From an uncultured Eubacterium sp. (GTDB taxonomy: Bacteria; Bacillota; Clostridia; Peptostreptococcales; Anaerovoracaceae), in NCBI GenBank assembly GCA_937894585.1, contig CALBGO010000004.1, positions 1-39,239 on the forward strand: 39,239 nucleotides of DNA, written 5' to 3'. The stretch's first letter is position 1; every line of letters begins with the position of its first letter. The position numbers were made by a program, and so were the translations under genes. Shown piece by piece: positions 29,919 to 39,216 of the stretch. The notes under the pieces are model-generated. The model had not been told where the DNA came from, did no database searches, and was given only the letters and a program-made list of their open reading frames with translations.

Positions 29919-32537
29919 CTATGATAACAGCTCTTCTGCAACCTTAAATGCGTCGGAAATTTTAGACGGATCTTTTGCCCCCGCCTGCGCCATATCTGCT
30001 TTTCCGCCGCCGCCTCCGCCGCAGGCCGCTGCAATCTTTTTAATCATATTTCCGGCATGAAGTCCTTTTTCCAGCAAATCATCGGTAATGGATACCAGGA
30101 AGGTTACCTTCGGGCCGTTTACTGTCGCAAATACCATGACGATACCTTTATGCGCAGCCTTGATATCGTCAGACAGATTTCTTAGATCACCAATGTTGTA
30201 ATCCTTAAATTCCCTGGTAACAAGCCTTACGCCGCCGATTTCCTTCGCGGATTTTACCATGTCGTCCACTTCGCTGCCCATTGCCTGTTTTTTGAAATCT
30301 TCCAGTTCTTTGCGCACTTCTTTAAGCTCGTCCATAACAGAAGCGGATTTCTGTACGACTGCCGCCTTGCCTGCTTTCAGATTTTCGCAAACTTTTGCAA
30401 TGGTATCTTCAGCATCCAAAGCTTTCAGTAAAACACCGGTTCCTGTTACAGCCTCAATACGACGCACGCCGGAAGCCACGCCGGTTTCGCTTACAATCTT
30501 AAATGCGCCGATTTGTCCGGTATTTGAAACATGGGTTCCGCCGCACAGCTCAATACTCCAGTCTCCGCAGTTTACCACCCTGACTCTATCGCCGTATTTT
30601 TCGCCGAACAGAGCCATTGCTCCCATTTCTTCCGCTTCCTTCATAGTGACTTCCGCCGTTGTTACAGGTAAAAACTCTGTAATCTTCTCATTTACCAGCT
30701 GCTCAATCTGTGAAAGCTGCTCAGAAGCAACTGCTTCAAAATGAGAGAAGTCAAAACGAAGCATATTTTCATTAACGGAAGAGCCTGCCTGCTCAACATG
30801 GCTTCCCACTACCTCGCGAAGAGCCTTCTGCAGCAGGTGGGTTGCCGTATGGTTTCTTGCGGAAGCATTTCTTTTCAGTACATTGATTTCGCACTGCACT
30901 GCATCGCCTTTTTTCAGCCGGCCTTTTTCAATAAACACCTTGTGTATAAAGACACCGTGATTCTTTTCTACAGACAGAACTTTGGCGCAGCAGTCTTCAG
31001 TAGACATAAATCCATTATCGGAAACTTGTCCGCCGCCTTCCGCATAAAACGGAGTCTTGTTCAGATAAACTGCGGCATTTGCACCTTCAGAAACAACTTC
31101 TGTTTCCCTGCCTTCCGCATAAATTGCCAGAATCTCCGCTATGTCTTCTGTTTTTTCGTATCCGGTAAATACGGTATCCGGCACATCGGCAACTGCTTCA
31201 GCTTCTTTCCATGCTTCTTCATCGGTAGACTTTCTGCCGGCTCTTGCCATTTCCTTCTGTCTCTGCATATTGGCGTTGAAGCCGTCAACATCGGCGGTGC
31301 AGCCTGCCTCTGCCAGAATTTCTTCTGTCAGTTCCAAAGGAAAACCGAATGTATCGTACAGCTTGAAGACTTTTTCCCCTTCCAGCTGTGTTTTGCCTTC
31401 TTTTTTCAGTTCTTCCACATATTCGCCGATAATGGAAGTGCCCTGATCGATTGTGGATGCAAACTTCTGTTCTTCCACTGCGATAATCTTCTGAATATAG
31501 TCTTTCTTTTCTACCAGCTCAGGATAAGCTTCACCGGATACTTCTATGACGCGATTTGAAAGTTCTACTAAAAATTCTCCTTTGATACCCAGGATTTTAC
31601 CGTGTCTTGCGGCACGGCGAATCAGCCTTCTCAGCACATAGCCTCTTCCCTCGTTGGACGGGATAATGCCGTCTGCAATCATAAATACCATAGAACGCAG
31701 GTGGTCTGTGATGATACGGATGGAAACATCCGTCTTCGCAGCACCGTCTTCATATTTTACGCCGGATTTTTCTACAACACCCTCCAAAATATATCTGATG
31801 GTATCTACATCGAAAATGGAATCTACCCCCTGCATAATGCAGGCCATTCTTTCAAGACCCATACCGGTATCAATATTCGGATGCGCCAAATCGCTGTAGC
31901 TGCCGTCTTCTTCTCTGGAAAACTGGGTGAACACATGATTCCAGAACTCCAGATATCTGTCGCAGTCGCATCCCGGTTTGCAGTCGGGCTTTCCGCATCC
32001 GTATTCCTCTCCTCTGTCAAAATATATTTCGGAACACGGTCCGCACGGACCCAGACCGATTTCCCAGAAATTATCTTCTTTTCCCAGGCGGACAATTCTA
32101 TCATCCGGCAGACCTATTTTCTTCCAGATTTCCACTGCTTGATCGTCGTCCTGATATACAGTCGCCCAGATTCTGTCTTCCGGCATTTTCAGCCATTTTG
32201 TAATAAACTCCCAGCCCCAGTTTAAAGACTGTTCCTTAAAATAATCGCCAAAGGAAAAGTTTCCCAGCATTTCAAAAAAAGTGCCGTGTCTTGAGGTGAT
32301 ACCCACATTGTCGATATCGCCGGTTCTGACACACTTCTGACATGTAGTCATTCTCTTTGCCGGCGGTGTTTCCACACCAGCAAAATACGGTTTCAGCGGC
32401 GCCATACCGGAATTGATAATGAGCAGAGATTTATCATCTTTAGGAATCAGGGAAGCACTTTTTGCCGGATAGTGCTCCTTACTCACATAAAAATCCCTGA
32501 ACATCTGTCTGATTTGGTTCAAACCTAATTTTTCCAT
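29919..32537 (-). CDS. alaS: Alanine-tRNA ligase AlaS
   Basis: 872 residues, full length. The N-terminal class II aminoacylation domain begins at L-N-Q-I-R-Q-M-F-R-D-F-Y. The editing domain has the zinc set His563-x3-His567 and Cys665-x3-His669. The C-Ala tail ends in C-G-G-G-G-G-G-K-A-D-M-A-Q-A-G. The start has GGGAGGAA about ten bases upstream. It leads the cluster with ireB, the YcxB-like gene and ruvX. No T-box leader was found. Confidence 0.98.
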   Translation of the reverse strand: MEKLGLNQIRQMFRDFYVSKEHYPAKSASLIPKDDKSLLIINSGMAPLKPYFAGVETPPAKRMTTCQKCVRTGDIDNVGITSRHGTFFEMLGNFSFGDYFKEQSLNWGWEFITKWLKMPEDRIWATVYQDDDQAVEIWKKIGLPDDRIVRLGKEDNFWEIGLGPCGPCSEIYFDRGEEYGCGKPDCKPGCDCDRYLEFWNHVFTQFSREEDGSYSDLAHPNIDTGMGLERMACIMQGVDSIFDVDTIRYILEGVVEKSGVKYEDGAAKTDVSIRIITDHLRSMVFMIADGIIPSNEGRGYVLRRLIRRAARHGKILGIKGEFLVELSNRVIEVSGEAYPELVEKKDYIQKIIAVEEQKFASTIDQGTSIIGEYVEELKKEGKTQLEGEKVFKLYDTFGFPLELTEEILAEAGCTADVDGFNANMQRQKEMARAGRKSTDEEAWKEAEAVADVPDTVFTGYEKTEDIAEILAIYAEGRETEVVSEGANAAVYLNKTPFYAEGGGQVSDNGFMSTEDCCAKVLSVEKNHGVFIHKVFIEKGRLKKGDAVQCEINVLKRNASARNHTATHLLQKALREVVGSHVEQAGSSVNENMLRFDFSHFEAVASEQLSQIEQLVNEKITEFLPVTTAEVTMKEAEEMGAMALFGEKYGDRVRVVNCGDWSIELCGGTHVSNTGQIGAFKIVSETGVASGVRRIEAVTGTGVLLKALDAEDTIAKVCENLKAGKAAVVQKSASVMDELKEVRKELEDFKKQAMGSEVDDMVKSAKEIGGVRLVTREFKDYNIGDLRNLSDDIKAAHKGIVMVFATVNGPKVTFLVSITDDLLEKGLHAGNMIKKIAAACGGGGGGKADMAQAGAKDPSKISDAFKVAEELLS

Positions 32538-32577
32538 ATATGAATTTCCTCCCGAAAAAATATTGCAATAATTAATT

Positions 32578-32606
32578 ATTTTACCATAATCCGTTGAAAA
32601 AGTCTA
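32578..32606 (-). promoter_or_regulatory. Candidate promoter of the alaS operon
   Basis: On the minus strand TAGACT (32606-32601) and TAAAAT (32583-32578) are 17 bases apart, about 40 bases before alaS. Confidence 0.5.
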
Positions 32607-32616
32607 TTTTAATGAA

Positions 32617-32651
32617 GTAAATATTCTAATCAAATGGGGTAAATATTCTAA
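32617..32651 (-). repeat. Two 13-base direct repeats upstream of the alaS promoter
   Basis: GTAAATATTCTAA occurs at 32617-32629 and 32639-32651, offset exactly 22 bases (two helix turns), just upstream of the -35 box on the minus strand. The phasing suggests a protein-binding site, but the protein is unknown. Confidence 0.45.
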
Positions 32652-32678
32652 GTCATATACCTGATAAGCCCGCTTTTT

Positions 32679-34334
32679 CTATAAATTTCTAAATCCTTCT
32701 ATCATATCCTTCACAGACTGCTCCAGCTCTGCTTCGCTTTCTGTTTCAAAATAATAGACTTTAATTTTCGCTTCGGTTCCCGAAGGTCTGATGATACACT
32801 GCGTGCCGTTTTCCAAAACAAACCGAACCATATTGGTCTTCGGCAGACCGGTTTCACCGAGAAAGTCCGTTTTTTCGGCAATGACCCGTCCGCCCAGCGT
32901 GTCCGTAACTTTATAACGGAAGAAATCCATAACCATATCCATAACGGCACTTCCGTAAGGTCCTTCAAAGAAATAGTTTCTTGTCTTATCGATACAAAGT
33001 CCGTTCTCCTTATAAATCCGGCGAAGTCTGTCCACAAGGTCGATGCCCCGTTTTTTGTAATAAGCAGCCATACAGACACACAGCATAGCTGCGCTGACAC
33101 CGTCTTTATCGCGGATAAACGGATCGATCAGATAGCTGTTGCTCTCTTCAAATCCAAAATAGTATTCCTCTGTACGATGTTCCCGTTCCAGTCCTGTAAT
33201 AATTTCTCCGATATATTTAAATCCGGTCAAAGTATTGATTACCTTCAGACCGTAATGTTCTGCCACCCGGTCTGCAAGCGGTGTGGTAACGACACTTTTG
33301 ATGATAAACTGTTTTTCTCTCGGAGGTTTTACCTGGCAAAGATAATCCAGCATCAGAACGCCCAACTGGTTTCCCGTAAGCAGGACTTTCATCCCGTCGT
33401 GATAAATGGAAACTCCGACTCTGTCGCAATCAGGGTCAGTAGCAATAATCAAGTCTCCTTTTACCCGATCCAGTGTTCTGAACCCTTCGCTGTAAGCTGT
33501 GATTTTTTCAGGATTGGGTGCCGGACAGGTGGTAAAGTTTTCATCGGGAAGCTCCTGAGATGAAGTCATGGTAATACGGTCAAAACCGATATCTGCAAGC
33601 ACTTTGCGAACATAGTGATTTCCCGTTCCGTTAAGAGGCGTATACACTACAGAAAGAGTTGTTTCTTCCGGTTTCTGCGGACACATTGCAGCGATATCTC
33701 CGATAAAATGTTCCGAAACATAAGAAGGTACTGCTCTGATGCCTTCTTCTGAAACAGCGATACCTGAAAAATAGTCGTATTTATCGATGGCTGCGAGGAT
33801 TTTCTCGGGCACAGTGCCTACAATTTGATATCCGTCACTGTTATACACTTTATACCCGTTGAAAATTTTCGGATTGTGACTTGCCGTAATCATAATCCCC
33901 ATAGTGCAGGAAAGGGATCTGACAGCATAAGAAAGCAGGGACACCGGTGCAAGTTCTTCAAAAACATATACACCGATACCGTTTCCCCTCAGTACTTTTG
34001 CCGTTTCTTCCGCAAAAACACGGGATTTTTTCCGGGTGTCATAAGCAATTACCACCGACGGATTTTCAAAGGTTTTGTTTAGATAATCAGAAAGTCCCTG
34101 AGTGGTTCTGCGTACTACATATTCATTCATCCGATTGGTACCGGCTCCCAGTACGCCGCGAATACCGGATGTTCCGAAGCGAAGTCCTGTGCAGAAGGCG
34201 TCCGTCAGAGCCTCTTCGTCGGCTGCAAGCTCTGCGAGTTCTGCAGCAAGCTCCCTGTCAGAAAACCTCTCTGCCGCCTCTTTCCATCTGTCATATTCTA
34301 TTTTTGCTGACTGTATAATTCTTTCTTTATCCAT
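32679..34334 (-). CDS. Phospho-sugar mutase (phosphoglucomutase/phosphomannomutase family)
   Basis: 551 residues, in the range of the long PgcA-type alpha-D-phosphohexomutases that interconvert glucose 1- and 6-phosphate. The phosphoserine is Ser152 (T-A-S-H-N-P). The metal loop is D-P-D-C-D-R from Asp300, and the sugar-binding loop is G-F-E-E-S-N-S-Y. The C-terminal phosphate-binding R-P-S-G-T-E is present. The ribosome site is weak (AAGGAA about 17 bases upstream). It is monocistronic by spacing. Confidence 0.95.
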   Translation of the reverse strand: MDKERIIQSAKIEYDRWKEAAERFSDRELAAELAELAADEEALTDAFCTGLRFGTSGIRGVLGAGTNRMNEYVVRRTTQGLSDYLNKTFENPSVVIAYDTRKKSRVFAEETAKVLRGNGIGVYVFEELAPVSLLSYAVRSLSCTMGIMITASHNPKIFNGYKVYNSDGYQIVGTVPEKILAAIDKYDYFSGIAVSEEGIRAVPSYVSEHFIGDIAAMCPQKPEETTLSVVYTPLNGTGNHYVRKVLADIGFDRITMTSSQELPDENFTTCPAPNPEKITAYSEGFRTLDRVKGDLIIATDPDCDRVGVSIYHDGMKVLLTGNQLGVLMLDYLCQVKPPREKQFIIKSVVTTPLADRVAEHYGLKVINTLTGFKYIGEIITGLEREHRTEEYYFGFEESNSYLIDPFIRDKDGVSAAMLCVCMAAYYKKRGIDLVDRLRRIYKENGLCIDKTRNYFFEGPYGSAVMDMVMDFFRYKVTDTLGGRVIAEKTDFLGETGLPKTNMVRFVLENGTQCIIRPSGTEAKIKVYYFETESEAELEQSVKDMIEGFRNL

Positions 34335-34877
34335 TTTGTAATATATAAATTCCTTATCAAAAATTTTGAAACAGCTGCGGATTTTTCACAAGCATCCCAA
34401 AGCCCGTGGCATACAGCCTGCGGCTTTTAGCTTTAACATTATTGTATACGATTCGCAGCTAAGTAACAACCGTTTTTTCCTTTGTATTCAATTCATCGCC
34501 GAGCAATAGCCGGGTTTTCCTTCAGAGCAGATAATTGCTGAATCGACCACTTTTGAATCACCAAGAAATAACCGTTTCTTCCCTGGGATTCCAATTTAAT
34601 CTCTTCCGCACCGATACCTATACCCTTACCCCGTATATTTTGCTGTTTGAACCGGGGAATTCCCCTGCCTACTCCCTTTATTCTACTTTTACAGGAGATT
34701 TTTGCCGGAAAATATGAGAAGATGGATGCCTGTATTTGTATTTGATTCCATCATATCCCATTTTAATGTTTGTTTTAGGGCAAATTTCATCATTTACAGG
34801 AAATATTTCCCTGTAAATCAGTACAAAATCGAAGATGTCAACCTACTTTTTCTTCATATACCCCCCTGCTTGCCGTT

Positions 34878-34921
34878 AAAAATCCCCTGGTTTCTGCCAA
34901 AAACACAAATTGCGGGGGATT
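34878..34921 (-). repeat. Stem-loop repeat unit, copy 1
   Basis: ATCCCC pairs with GGGGGAT at the two ends, and the loop contains TTCTGCCAAAAA. On the minus strand the stem is followed by TTTTT, so it may also end transcription from the ABC transporter gene. Confidence 0.55.
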
Positions 34922-34970
34922 AGGGCATATCCGACAACCGAAGGTTTTAAAAAAGGCGTATAACAGGATT

Positions 34971-35014
34971 AAAATCCCCCTCATTCTGCCCAAAAATACA
35001 GTTTACGGGGGATT
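34971..35014 (-). repeat. Stem-loop repeat unit, copy 2
   Basis: It has the same layout as copy 1, with AATCCCCC and GGGGGATT ends and loop core TTCTGCCCAAAAA. About three quarters of the positions agree with copy 1, which lies 93 bases away. The minus strand again ends in TTTT. Confidence 0.55.
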
Positions 35015-35159
35015 CGGAAAATATAAGAATTAAAAAGTACTTTTGCAATCGGTTTTGTCTTCCTGCGAGCTTCGCGGCTTCCTGCAGGTCTGTTTCAACT
35101 TGCTGCGCGCTTTGCTGATGAAACGACACGGCAACGTATGCTCTGCAAGCCTTGCTGTA

Positions 35160-38100
35160 TTATTCTGTCCGAAGTGCTGTCACAGGATCTTCTTTGGCTG
35201 CTTTTTTTGACGGAATGATACCGCCGATTAAGGTCAGCACAGTGCTTAAAACAATCAGCACAACGCCGCCTGCAACAGGCAGAACCGCATTGATATTCGG
35301 ATTGCCCGATACAGCATGAATAATTGCGTTGGCAGGAATCAGAAGAAGCAGAGTAATACCGATACCCAGCACCCCCGCCAGGGACCCGATGATAAAGGTT
35401 TCTGCATTGAAGACCCGGGATACATTTTTTTTGGATGCTCCCATAGCGCGTAAAATTCCGATTTCCTTCTTTCTTTCCAAAACACTGATATAAGTAATGA
35501 CACCGATCATAATGGACGAAACTACCAGAGAAATCGCCACAAAAGCAATCAGTACATAGCTGATGGTATTGATAATAGTCGTAACCGAGGACATCAGGCT
35601 TCCCACAATATCCGTATAAGAAATCACCTTTTCCTCCTCGCCGGCTGCTTCCCTGTCCGCATTATATCCGTCTAAAATCGCCGTTACATTTTCCTTTGTT
35701 TCAAAATCCTTTGGATAAATAGAAATCATCGACGGATTATCAAAAGAGGAATATCCCAGTTTAGACAGATTTCCCTCGTAGGAGGCTGCTTCCTTTGACA
35801 TCATAGCGGTCATCAGCTCCGCCAAATCTTCTTCACTCATATTCACAGTAATCGCCTCGGCAAAAGCTGCAGAATCAAAACTGAAAGCATCCTCCATATT
35901 GGAAGCCATATCAGCCATACTGCCTGCAAGCTCTTTCTGCATAGCCTTATTCACAGCAGTCATCGACTGCAGCATATATCCGCCCATAACAGCCTGCAGC
36001 TGAGTTTCCAGCCGGTTTGCACCGGCAACCTCCATCATATTGGCCATAACAATAGCATCGGCTTCTTCTGTTTCTATATAATCCGCAAAAGTGGCTTCCG
36101 GATGACTCTGTACATACAGTCTGTATCCGCCGCCCAAATCGGAAAGCAGCTTGTTTTTCTGTTCGTCTGTCACACGGAAAGAAAGCTGTGATGCCATTTC
36201 TTCCATAGAAACCTCCGGCAGCTTCACATTTGCCACAGCTTCCTCCATACCGCTCAAATCTGGACTCAGCTTACTCGTATCCACAGAAAAAGCGGACTGC
36301 ATTTTACTTTCATCTACAGTAAACAGAGAATTCATATCGAATGCACTTTTCTCTTCCTCCTCCGTATCAAAGGATTTTCCCGTGAAAACATTTACCTGCC
36401 TGTGCTTCAGCTGATCCTTTACTATCTTGCTTTCCGCTGCCTTTTCGATAACATGGTCTGTCAGAGATGCAGGATAATAAAGGCCCGGCATCAGCATGGC
36501 GCCGCCTGCATCCTCCTTTGGCTGAACAATGCCGACAATCTCCATATTTTCTCCGTTTTTTACCAGATTTTTCATATATTTTTTATTGTCCTGCTTATCC
36601 TTCCAAAGACGATAATCCGCATCATATTCGTAATAGTCGGCTGCATTTACCAGCTTAAATTCGGTGTCCAGAATATCTTCATAGTCATAATAGTCTTCCG
36701 ACTCCGGAATTCTGATTTCTTCCTCTTTCAGAAACTGATCCACCATCTTCTCAAGATCTTCCGGGTCCCGCAGACCCAAACTATAAAGCATAAAATCCCC
36801 GATTCCACCGCTGCCCGTGAGTACCAGCATACACTCGTTATATTTCTCCGGCCAGCGTCCTGCCTTAACATCGTACTGACTGCGGTATAAATTCTCATCG
36901 GAAGGCATCTGATGGAACACATCTGTGCTCATCATACTTGACATCATAGCATTGGTACTTCCCGAGCCCAGACCCATGGCGCTGAAAGACTTATCCGGAT
37001 GAACCTGATAGATTTTATTGCCGTCCTGTCTGTAAATCTGCGGAATAACATTATAATTGTACTCAATTGCTTTGGTGTATTGTTCGATGCCGGATTTCCC
37101 TGACTCCAAATAGGCTTTCAGAGATTCCAGGTCGTTGGAGCCTACTGTGGAAAACATAGTATCCAGCATTTTTCCTACCCTGATATCACGGCTTTTTTCC
37201 GATTCTTTGCCGCGCTTGCCTGCATCCTGCGATTCGCCGTCTGTCTTCTCTGTGCCCGGCTCTGTCATCATAGCCGTCATATCAAAGGCAGAGCTTGTAA
37301 TCTGAAGCGGATATTCCGACAGAGTCTCTTCCTCAATATCGTGAATATAGGTACTGACCCCGTTAGACAGAGAAAGTATCAGCGCAATGCCGATGATTCC
37401 GATAGAGCCTGCAAATGCAGTCAGAATGGTTCTTCCCTTCTTGGTTTTCAGATTATTGAAACTGAGCGCAAGGGAGGTCAGAAAATTCATAGAGGTCTTC
37501 CCCATATTTTTGTGAATCGGCGCAGTCCGACTGCTTTCATTAACAGAAAACGGATTATTGTCATCTGTAATCTGACCGTCACGAAGTTTCACGATACGCG
37601 TAGCATAAGCCTCCGCAAGCTCCGGATTATGCGTTACCATAACAACCAGCCGATCTTTTGCAACTTCTTTCAGAAGCTCCATAACCTGCACACTGGTTTC
37701 ACTGTCCAGCGCTCCGGTTGGCTCATCGGCCAAAACAATGTCCGGATTATTTACCAAAGCTCTTGCAATGGCAACCCGCTGCATCTGACCGCCGGAAAGC
37801 TGATTGGGCTTCTTATTTACATGATCGGACAGCCCGACTTCCGCCAAAGCCGCCAGAGCCCGCTGTTTTCTCTCCTCTTTTCCGATTCCGGAAATCGTAA
37901 GAGCCAGTTCCACATTGGAAAGAACGCTCTGATGAGGAATCAGGTTATAGCTCTGAAATACAAAGCCGATGGTATGATTCCGATAGGAATCCCAGTCCCT
38001 GTCCTTATATTTTTCGGTCGAAATACCATTGATGATTAAGTCCCCTTCATCATAGCGGTCAAGACCTCCTATGATATTTAAAAGGGTTGTTTTTCCGGAG

Positions 38101-38222
38101 CCGCTGGGACCTAAAATTGCAACAAATTCGTTGTCACGCAGTGAAAGACTCACATGGTTCAGAGCTTTCTGCACCAGCCCGCCTGTTTTATATTCCTTAC
38201 ATATATTCTTAATCTGTAACAA
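35160..38222 (-). CDS. ABC transporter, ATPase-permease fusion (MacB/FtsX type)
   Basis: 1020 residues, starting with TTG at 38222; GAAGGGAAGA ends eight bases upstream and no ATG fits the family start. The ATPase covers residues 1-225: Walker A G-P-S-G-S-G-K-T at 38-45, Q-loop Gln90, signature L-S-G-G-Q at 142-146, and Walker B with Asp166-Glu167. The permease has one membrane helix near 265-290, then a very large extracellular domain (about 290-870) rich in Met, Ser and acidic residues. Three membrane helices of the FtsX-like C-terminal domain (about 885-1005) complete it. It is most similar in plan to lipoprotein-release or peptide/drug-efflux MacB systems. The substrate is unknown, and no adjacent partner gene was found. 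Confidence 0.9.
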   Translation of the reverse strand: MLQIKNICKEYKTGGLVQKALNHVSLSLRDNEFVAILGPSGSGKTTLLNIIGGLDRYDEGDLIINGISTEKYKDRDWDSYRNHTIGFVFQSYNLIPHQSVLSNVELALTISGIGKEERKQRALAALAEVGLSDHVNKKPNQLSGGQMQRVAIARALVNNPDIVLADEPTGALDSETSVQVMELLKEVAKDRLVVMVTHNPELAEAYATRIVKLRDGQITDDNNPFSVNESSRTAPIHKNMGKTSMNFLTSLALSFNNLKTKKGRTILTAFAGSIGIIGIALILSLSNGVSTYIHDIEEETLSEYPLQITSSAFDMTAMMTEPGTEKTDGESQDAGKRGKESEKSRDIRVGKMLDTMFSTVGSNDLESLKAYLESGKSGIEQYTKAIEYNYNVIPQIYRQDGNKIYQVHPDKSFSAMGLGSGSTNAMMSSMMSTDVFHQMPSDENLYRSQYDVKAGRWPEKYNECMLVLTGSGGIGDFMLYSLGLRDPEDLEKMVDQFLKEEEIRIPESEDYYDYEDILDTEFKLVNAADYYEYDADYRLWKDKQDNKKYMKNLVKNGENMEIVGIVQPKEDAGGAMLMPGLYYPASLTDHVIEKAAESKIVKDQLKHRQVNVFTGKSFDTEEEEKSAFDMNSLFTVDESKMQSAFSVDTSKLSPDLSGMEEAVANVKLPEVSMEEMASQLSFRVTDEQKNKLLSDLGGGYRLYVQSHPEATFADYIETEEADAIVMANMMEVAGANRLETQLQAVMGGYMLQSMTAVNKAMQKELAGSMADMASNMEDAFSFDSAAFAEAITVNMSEEDLAELMTAMMSKEAASYEGNLSKLGYSSFDNPSMISIYPKDFETKENVTAILDGYNADREAAGEEEKVISYTDIVGSLMSSVTTIINTISYVLIAFVAISLVVSSIMIGVITYISVLERKKEIGILRAMGASKKNVSRVFNAETFIIGSLAGVLGIGITLLLLIPANAIIHAVSGNPNINAVLPVAGGVVLIVLSTVLTLIGGIIPSKKAAKEDPVTALRTE

Positions 38223-38245
38223 AGTTTTGTTCTTCCCTTCTTAAG

Positions 38246-38278
38246 CAAAATGAGAGCAGATTCATTTTCTGCTCTCAT
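38246..38278 (-). terminator. Terminator between yebC and the ABC transporter gene
   Basis: ATGAGAGCAGA (38250-38260) and TCTGCTCTCAT (38268-38278) make a perfect 11-base stem with a seven-base loop. On the minus strand it is followed by TTTT, 15 bases past the yebC stop and 24 bases before the ABC transporter start codon. Confidence 0.8.
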
Positions 38279-38292
38279 TACTTTAATATTGA

Positions 38293-39021
38293 TTATTCTT
38301 CGTATAAGTCGATGGAACAGTTGGTATGCACCTTCTGTACATCGTCGTTATCTTCGAGCACATCAATCAGTTTTCTCAGTTTCTTAATATCGTGCTCTTC
38401 TGTAGGTGCGCTTTCCATAGACGGAACATATTCAACATCGGATTCCACAAATTCGTATCCTGCTTCTTTCAGAGCCTGATATACATCCGTATATGCGGCA
38501 GGTTCTGTGTAAACAGTGAAGCTGTCCTCTTCTGTCACCATATCGTCTGCGCCTGCCTCCAGTGCTGCTTCCATCAGTGCGTCCTCATCGATTTCGTCGG
38601 TTTTTTCGATAATCAGAACACCTTTTCTTGAGAACATATAGGATACGCAGCCCGGTGTTCCCAGATTTCCGCCATGCTTGTCAAAAGTGGAGCGGACAAA
38701 AGATGTGGAACGATTGTTGTTGTCGGTCAGGCAGTCAACGATGATTGCCACACCGCCGGGACCGTAGCCTTCGAAGGACAGTTCTTCGTAAGAAGCGCCG
38801 CCCAGCTCGCCCGTACCTTTTTTAATCGCTCTCTGAATATTATCGTTAGGCATACTGATGCCTTTTGCTTTTTCAATTGCAACTCTAAGGCTTGCATTGT
38901 ATTCAGGATCTCCGCCGTCCTTGGCAGCCACTGTAATTGCTTTTGCATATTTCGTGAACATGGCCGCTCTTTTAGAGTCCTGCGCCGCTTTTCTGCCGGC
39001 GATTGTACCGTGTCTTCCCAT
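38293..39021 (-). CDS. yebC: YebC/PmpR family protein (transcriptional regulator or translation factor)
   Basis: 242 residues, full length. The start M-G-R-H-G-T-I-A-G-R-K-A-A-Q-D and the segments N-A-S-L-R-V-A-I-E-K-A-K, M-P-N-D-N-I-Q-R-A-I-K-K-G-T and Y-E-G-Y-G-P-G-G-V-like (F-E-G-Y-G-P-G-G-V) are the family signature. AGGAGG lies five bases before the ATG. The family is known as a DNA-binding regulator, and some members relieve ribosome stalling at prolines; which role applies here is open. Confidence 0.95.
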   Translation of the reverse strand: MGRHGTIAGRKAAQDSKRAAMFTKYAKAITVAAKDGGDPEYNASLRVAIEKAKGISMPNDNIQRAIKKGTGELGGASYEELSFEGYGPGGVAIIVDCLTDNNNRSTSFVRSTFDKHGGNLGTPGCVSYMFSRKGVLIIEKTDEIDEDALMEAALEAGADDMVTEEDSFTVYTEPAAYTDVYQALKEAGYEFVESDVEYVPSMESAPTEEHDIKKLRKLIDVLEDNDDVQKVHTNCSIDLYEE

Positions 39022-39078
39022 GGAGACACCTCCTATCTTTCTATTTCTTCTTGATTCTTTAGTATGTTCAACTTAATT

Positions 39079-39107
39079 AGTATACTACATTCTTTCTTCG
39101 GTTTCAA
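39079..39107 (-). promoter_or_regulatory. Sigma-A promoter of yebC
   Basis: On the minus strand TTGAAA (39107-39102) and TATACT (39084-39079) have a 17-base spacer, with the start predicted near 39072, about 50 bases before the ATG. Confidence 0.7.
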
Positions 39108-39216
39108 TCATATTTTTATGAGCTGTCGCCATCATCAGTTTGATTCTATTCAGCTGATTTACATCGCTGGCACCCGGATCATAATCGGGAGTTTGACACC
39201 TGGAATCAAAAATCAA
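39085..39216 (-). other. Unidentified short reading frame at the right edge
   Basis: A minus-strand frame with protein-like composition (Q-T-P-D-Y-D-P-G-A, then N-Q-L-N-R-I-K-L-M-M-A-T-A-H-K-N) ends at the stop 39087-39085. An in-frame stop lies at 39225-39223 and no ATG follows, leaving only a possible TTG start at 39216. It could be a small gene or the tail of a frameshifted gene extending beyond the window. The yebC promoter overlaps its end. I do not recognise it. Confidence 0.25.

Larger units (their letters stand above)
34335..35159. other. 825-base gene-free, repeat-rich stretch
   Basis: Small frames at 34535-34717 and 34702-34923 have no family look, no good ribosome site and unlike codon use, so I see no gene. 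The stretch holds a degenerate pair of about 45 bases (34461-34505 and 34563-34610, both with AACCGTTT-T/C-TTCC). It also holds a near-palindrome ATTTACAGG with CCTGTAAAT around 34790-34820, two related stem-loop units (listed separately), and a GC-rich hairpin zone at 35060-35130. It could hide a terminator for the ABC transporter gene. Confidence 0.5.

Noticed and set aside
32538..32678. T-box riboswitch upstream of alaS
   Set aside because: The gap is only 141 bases and the conserved T-box (AGGGTGG-type) sequence and specifier stems were not seen.
34535..34923. Two short plus-strand frames in the gap before the ABC transporter gene
   Set aside because: No family similarity, weak or no ribosome site, and codon use unlike the neighbouring genes. 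The region is explained better by repeats and hairpins.
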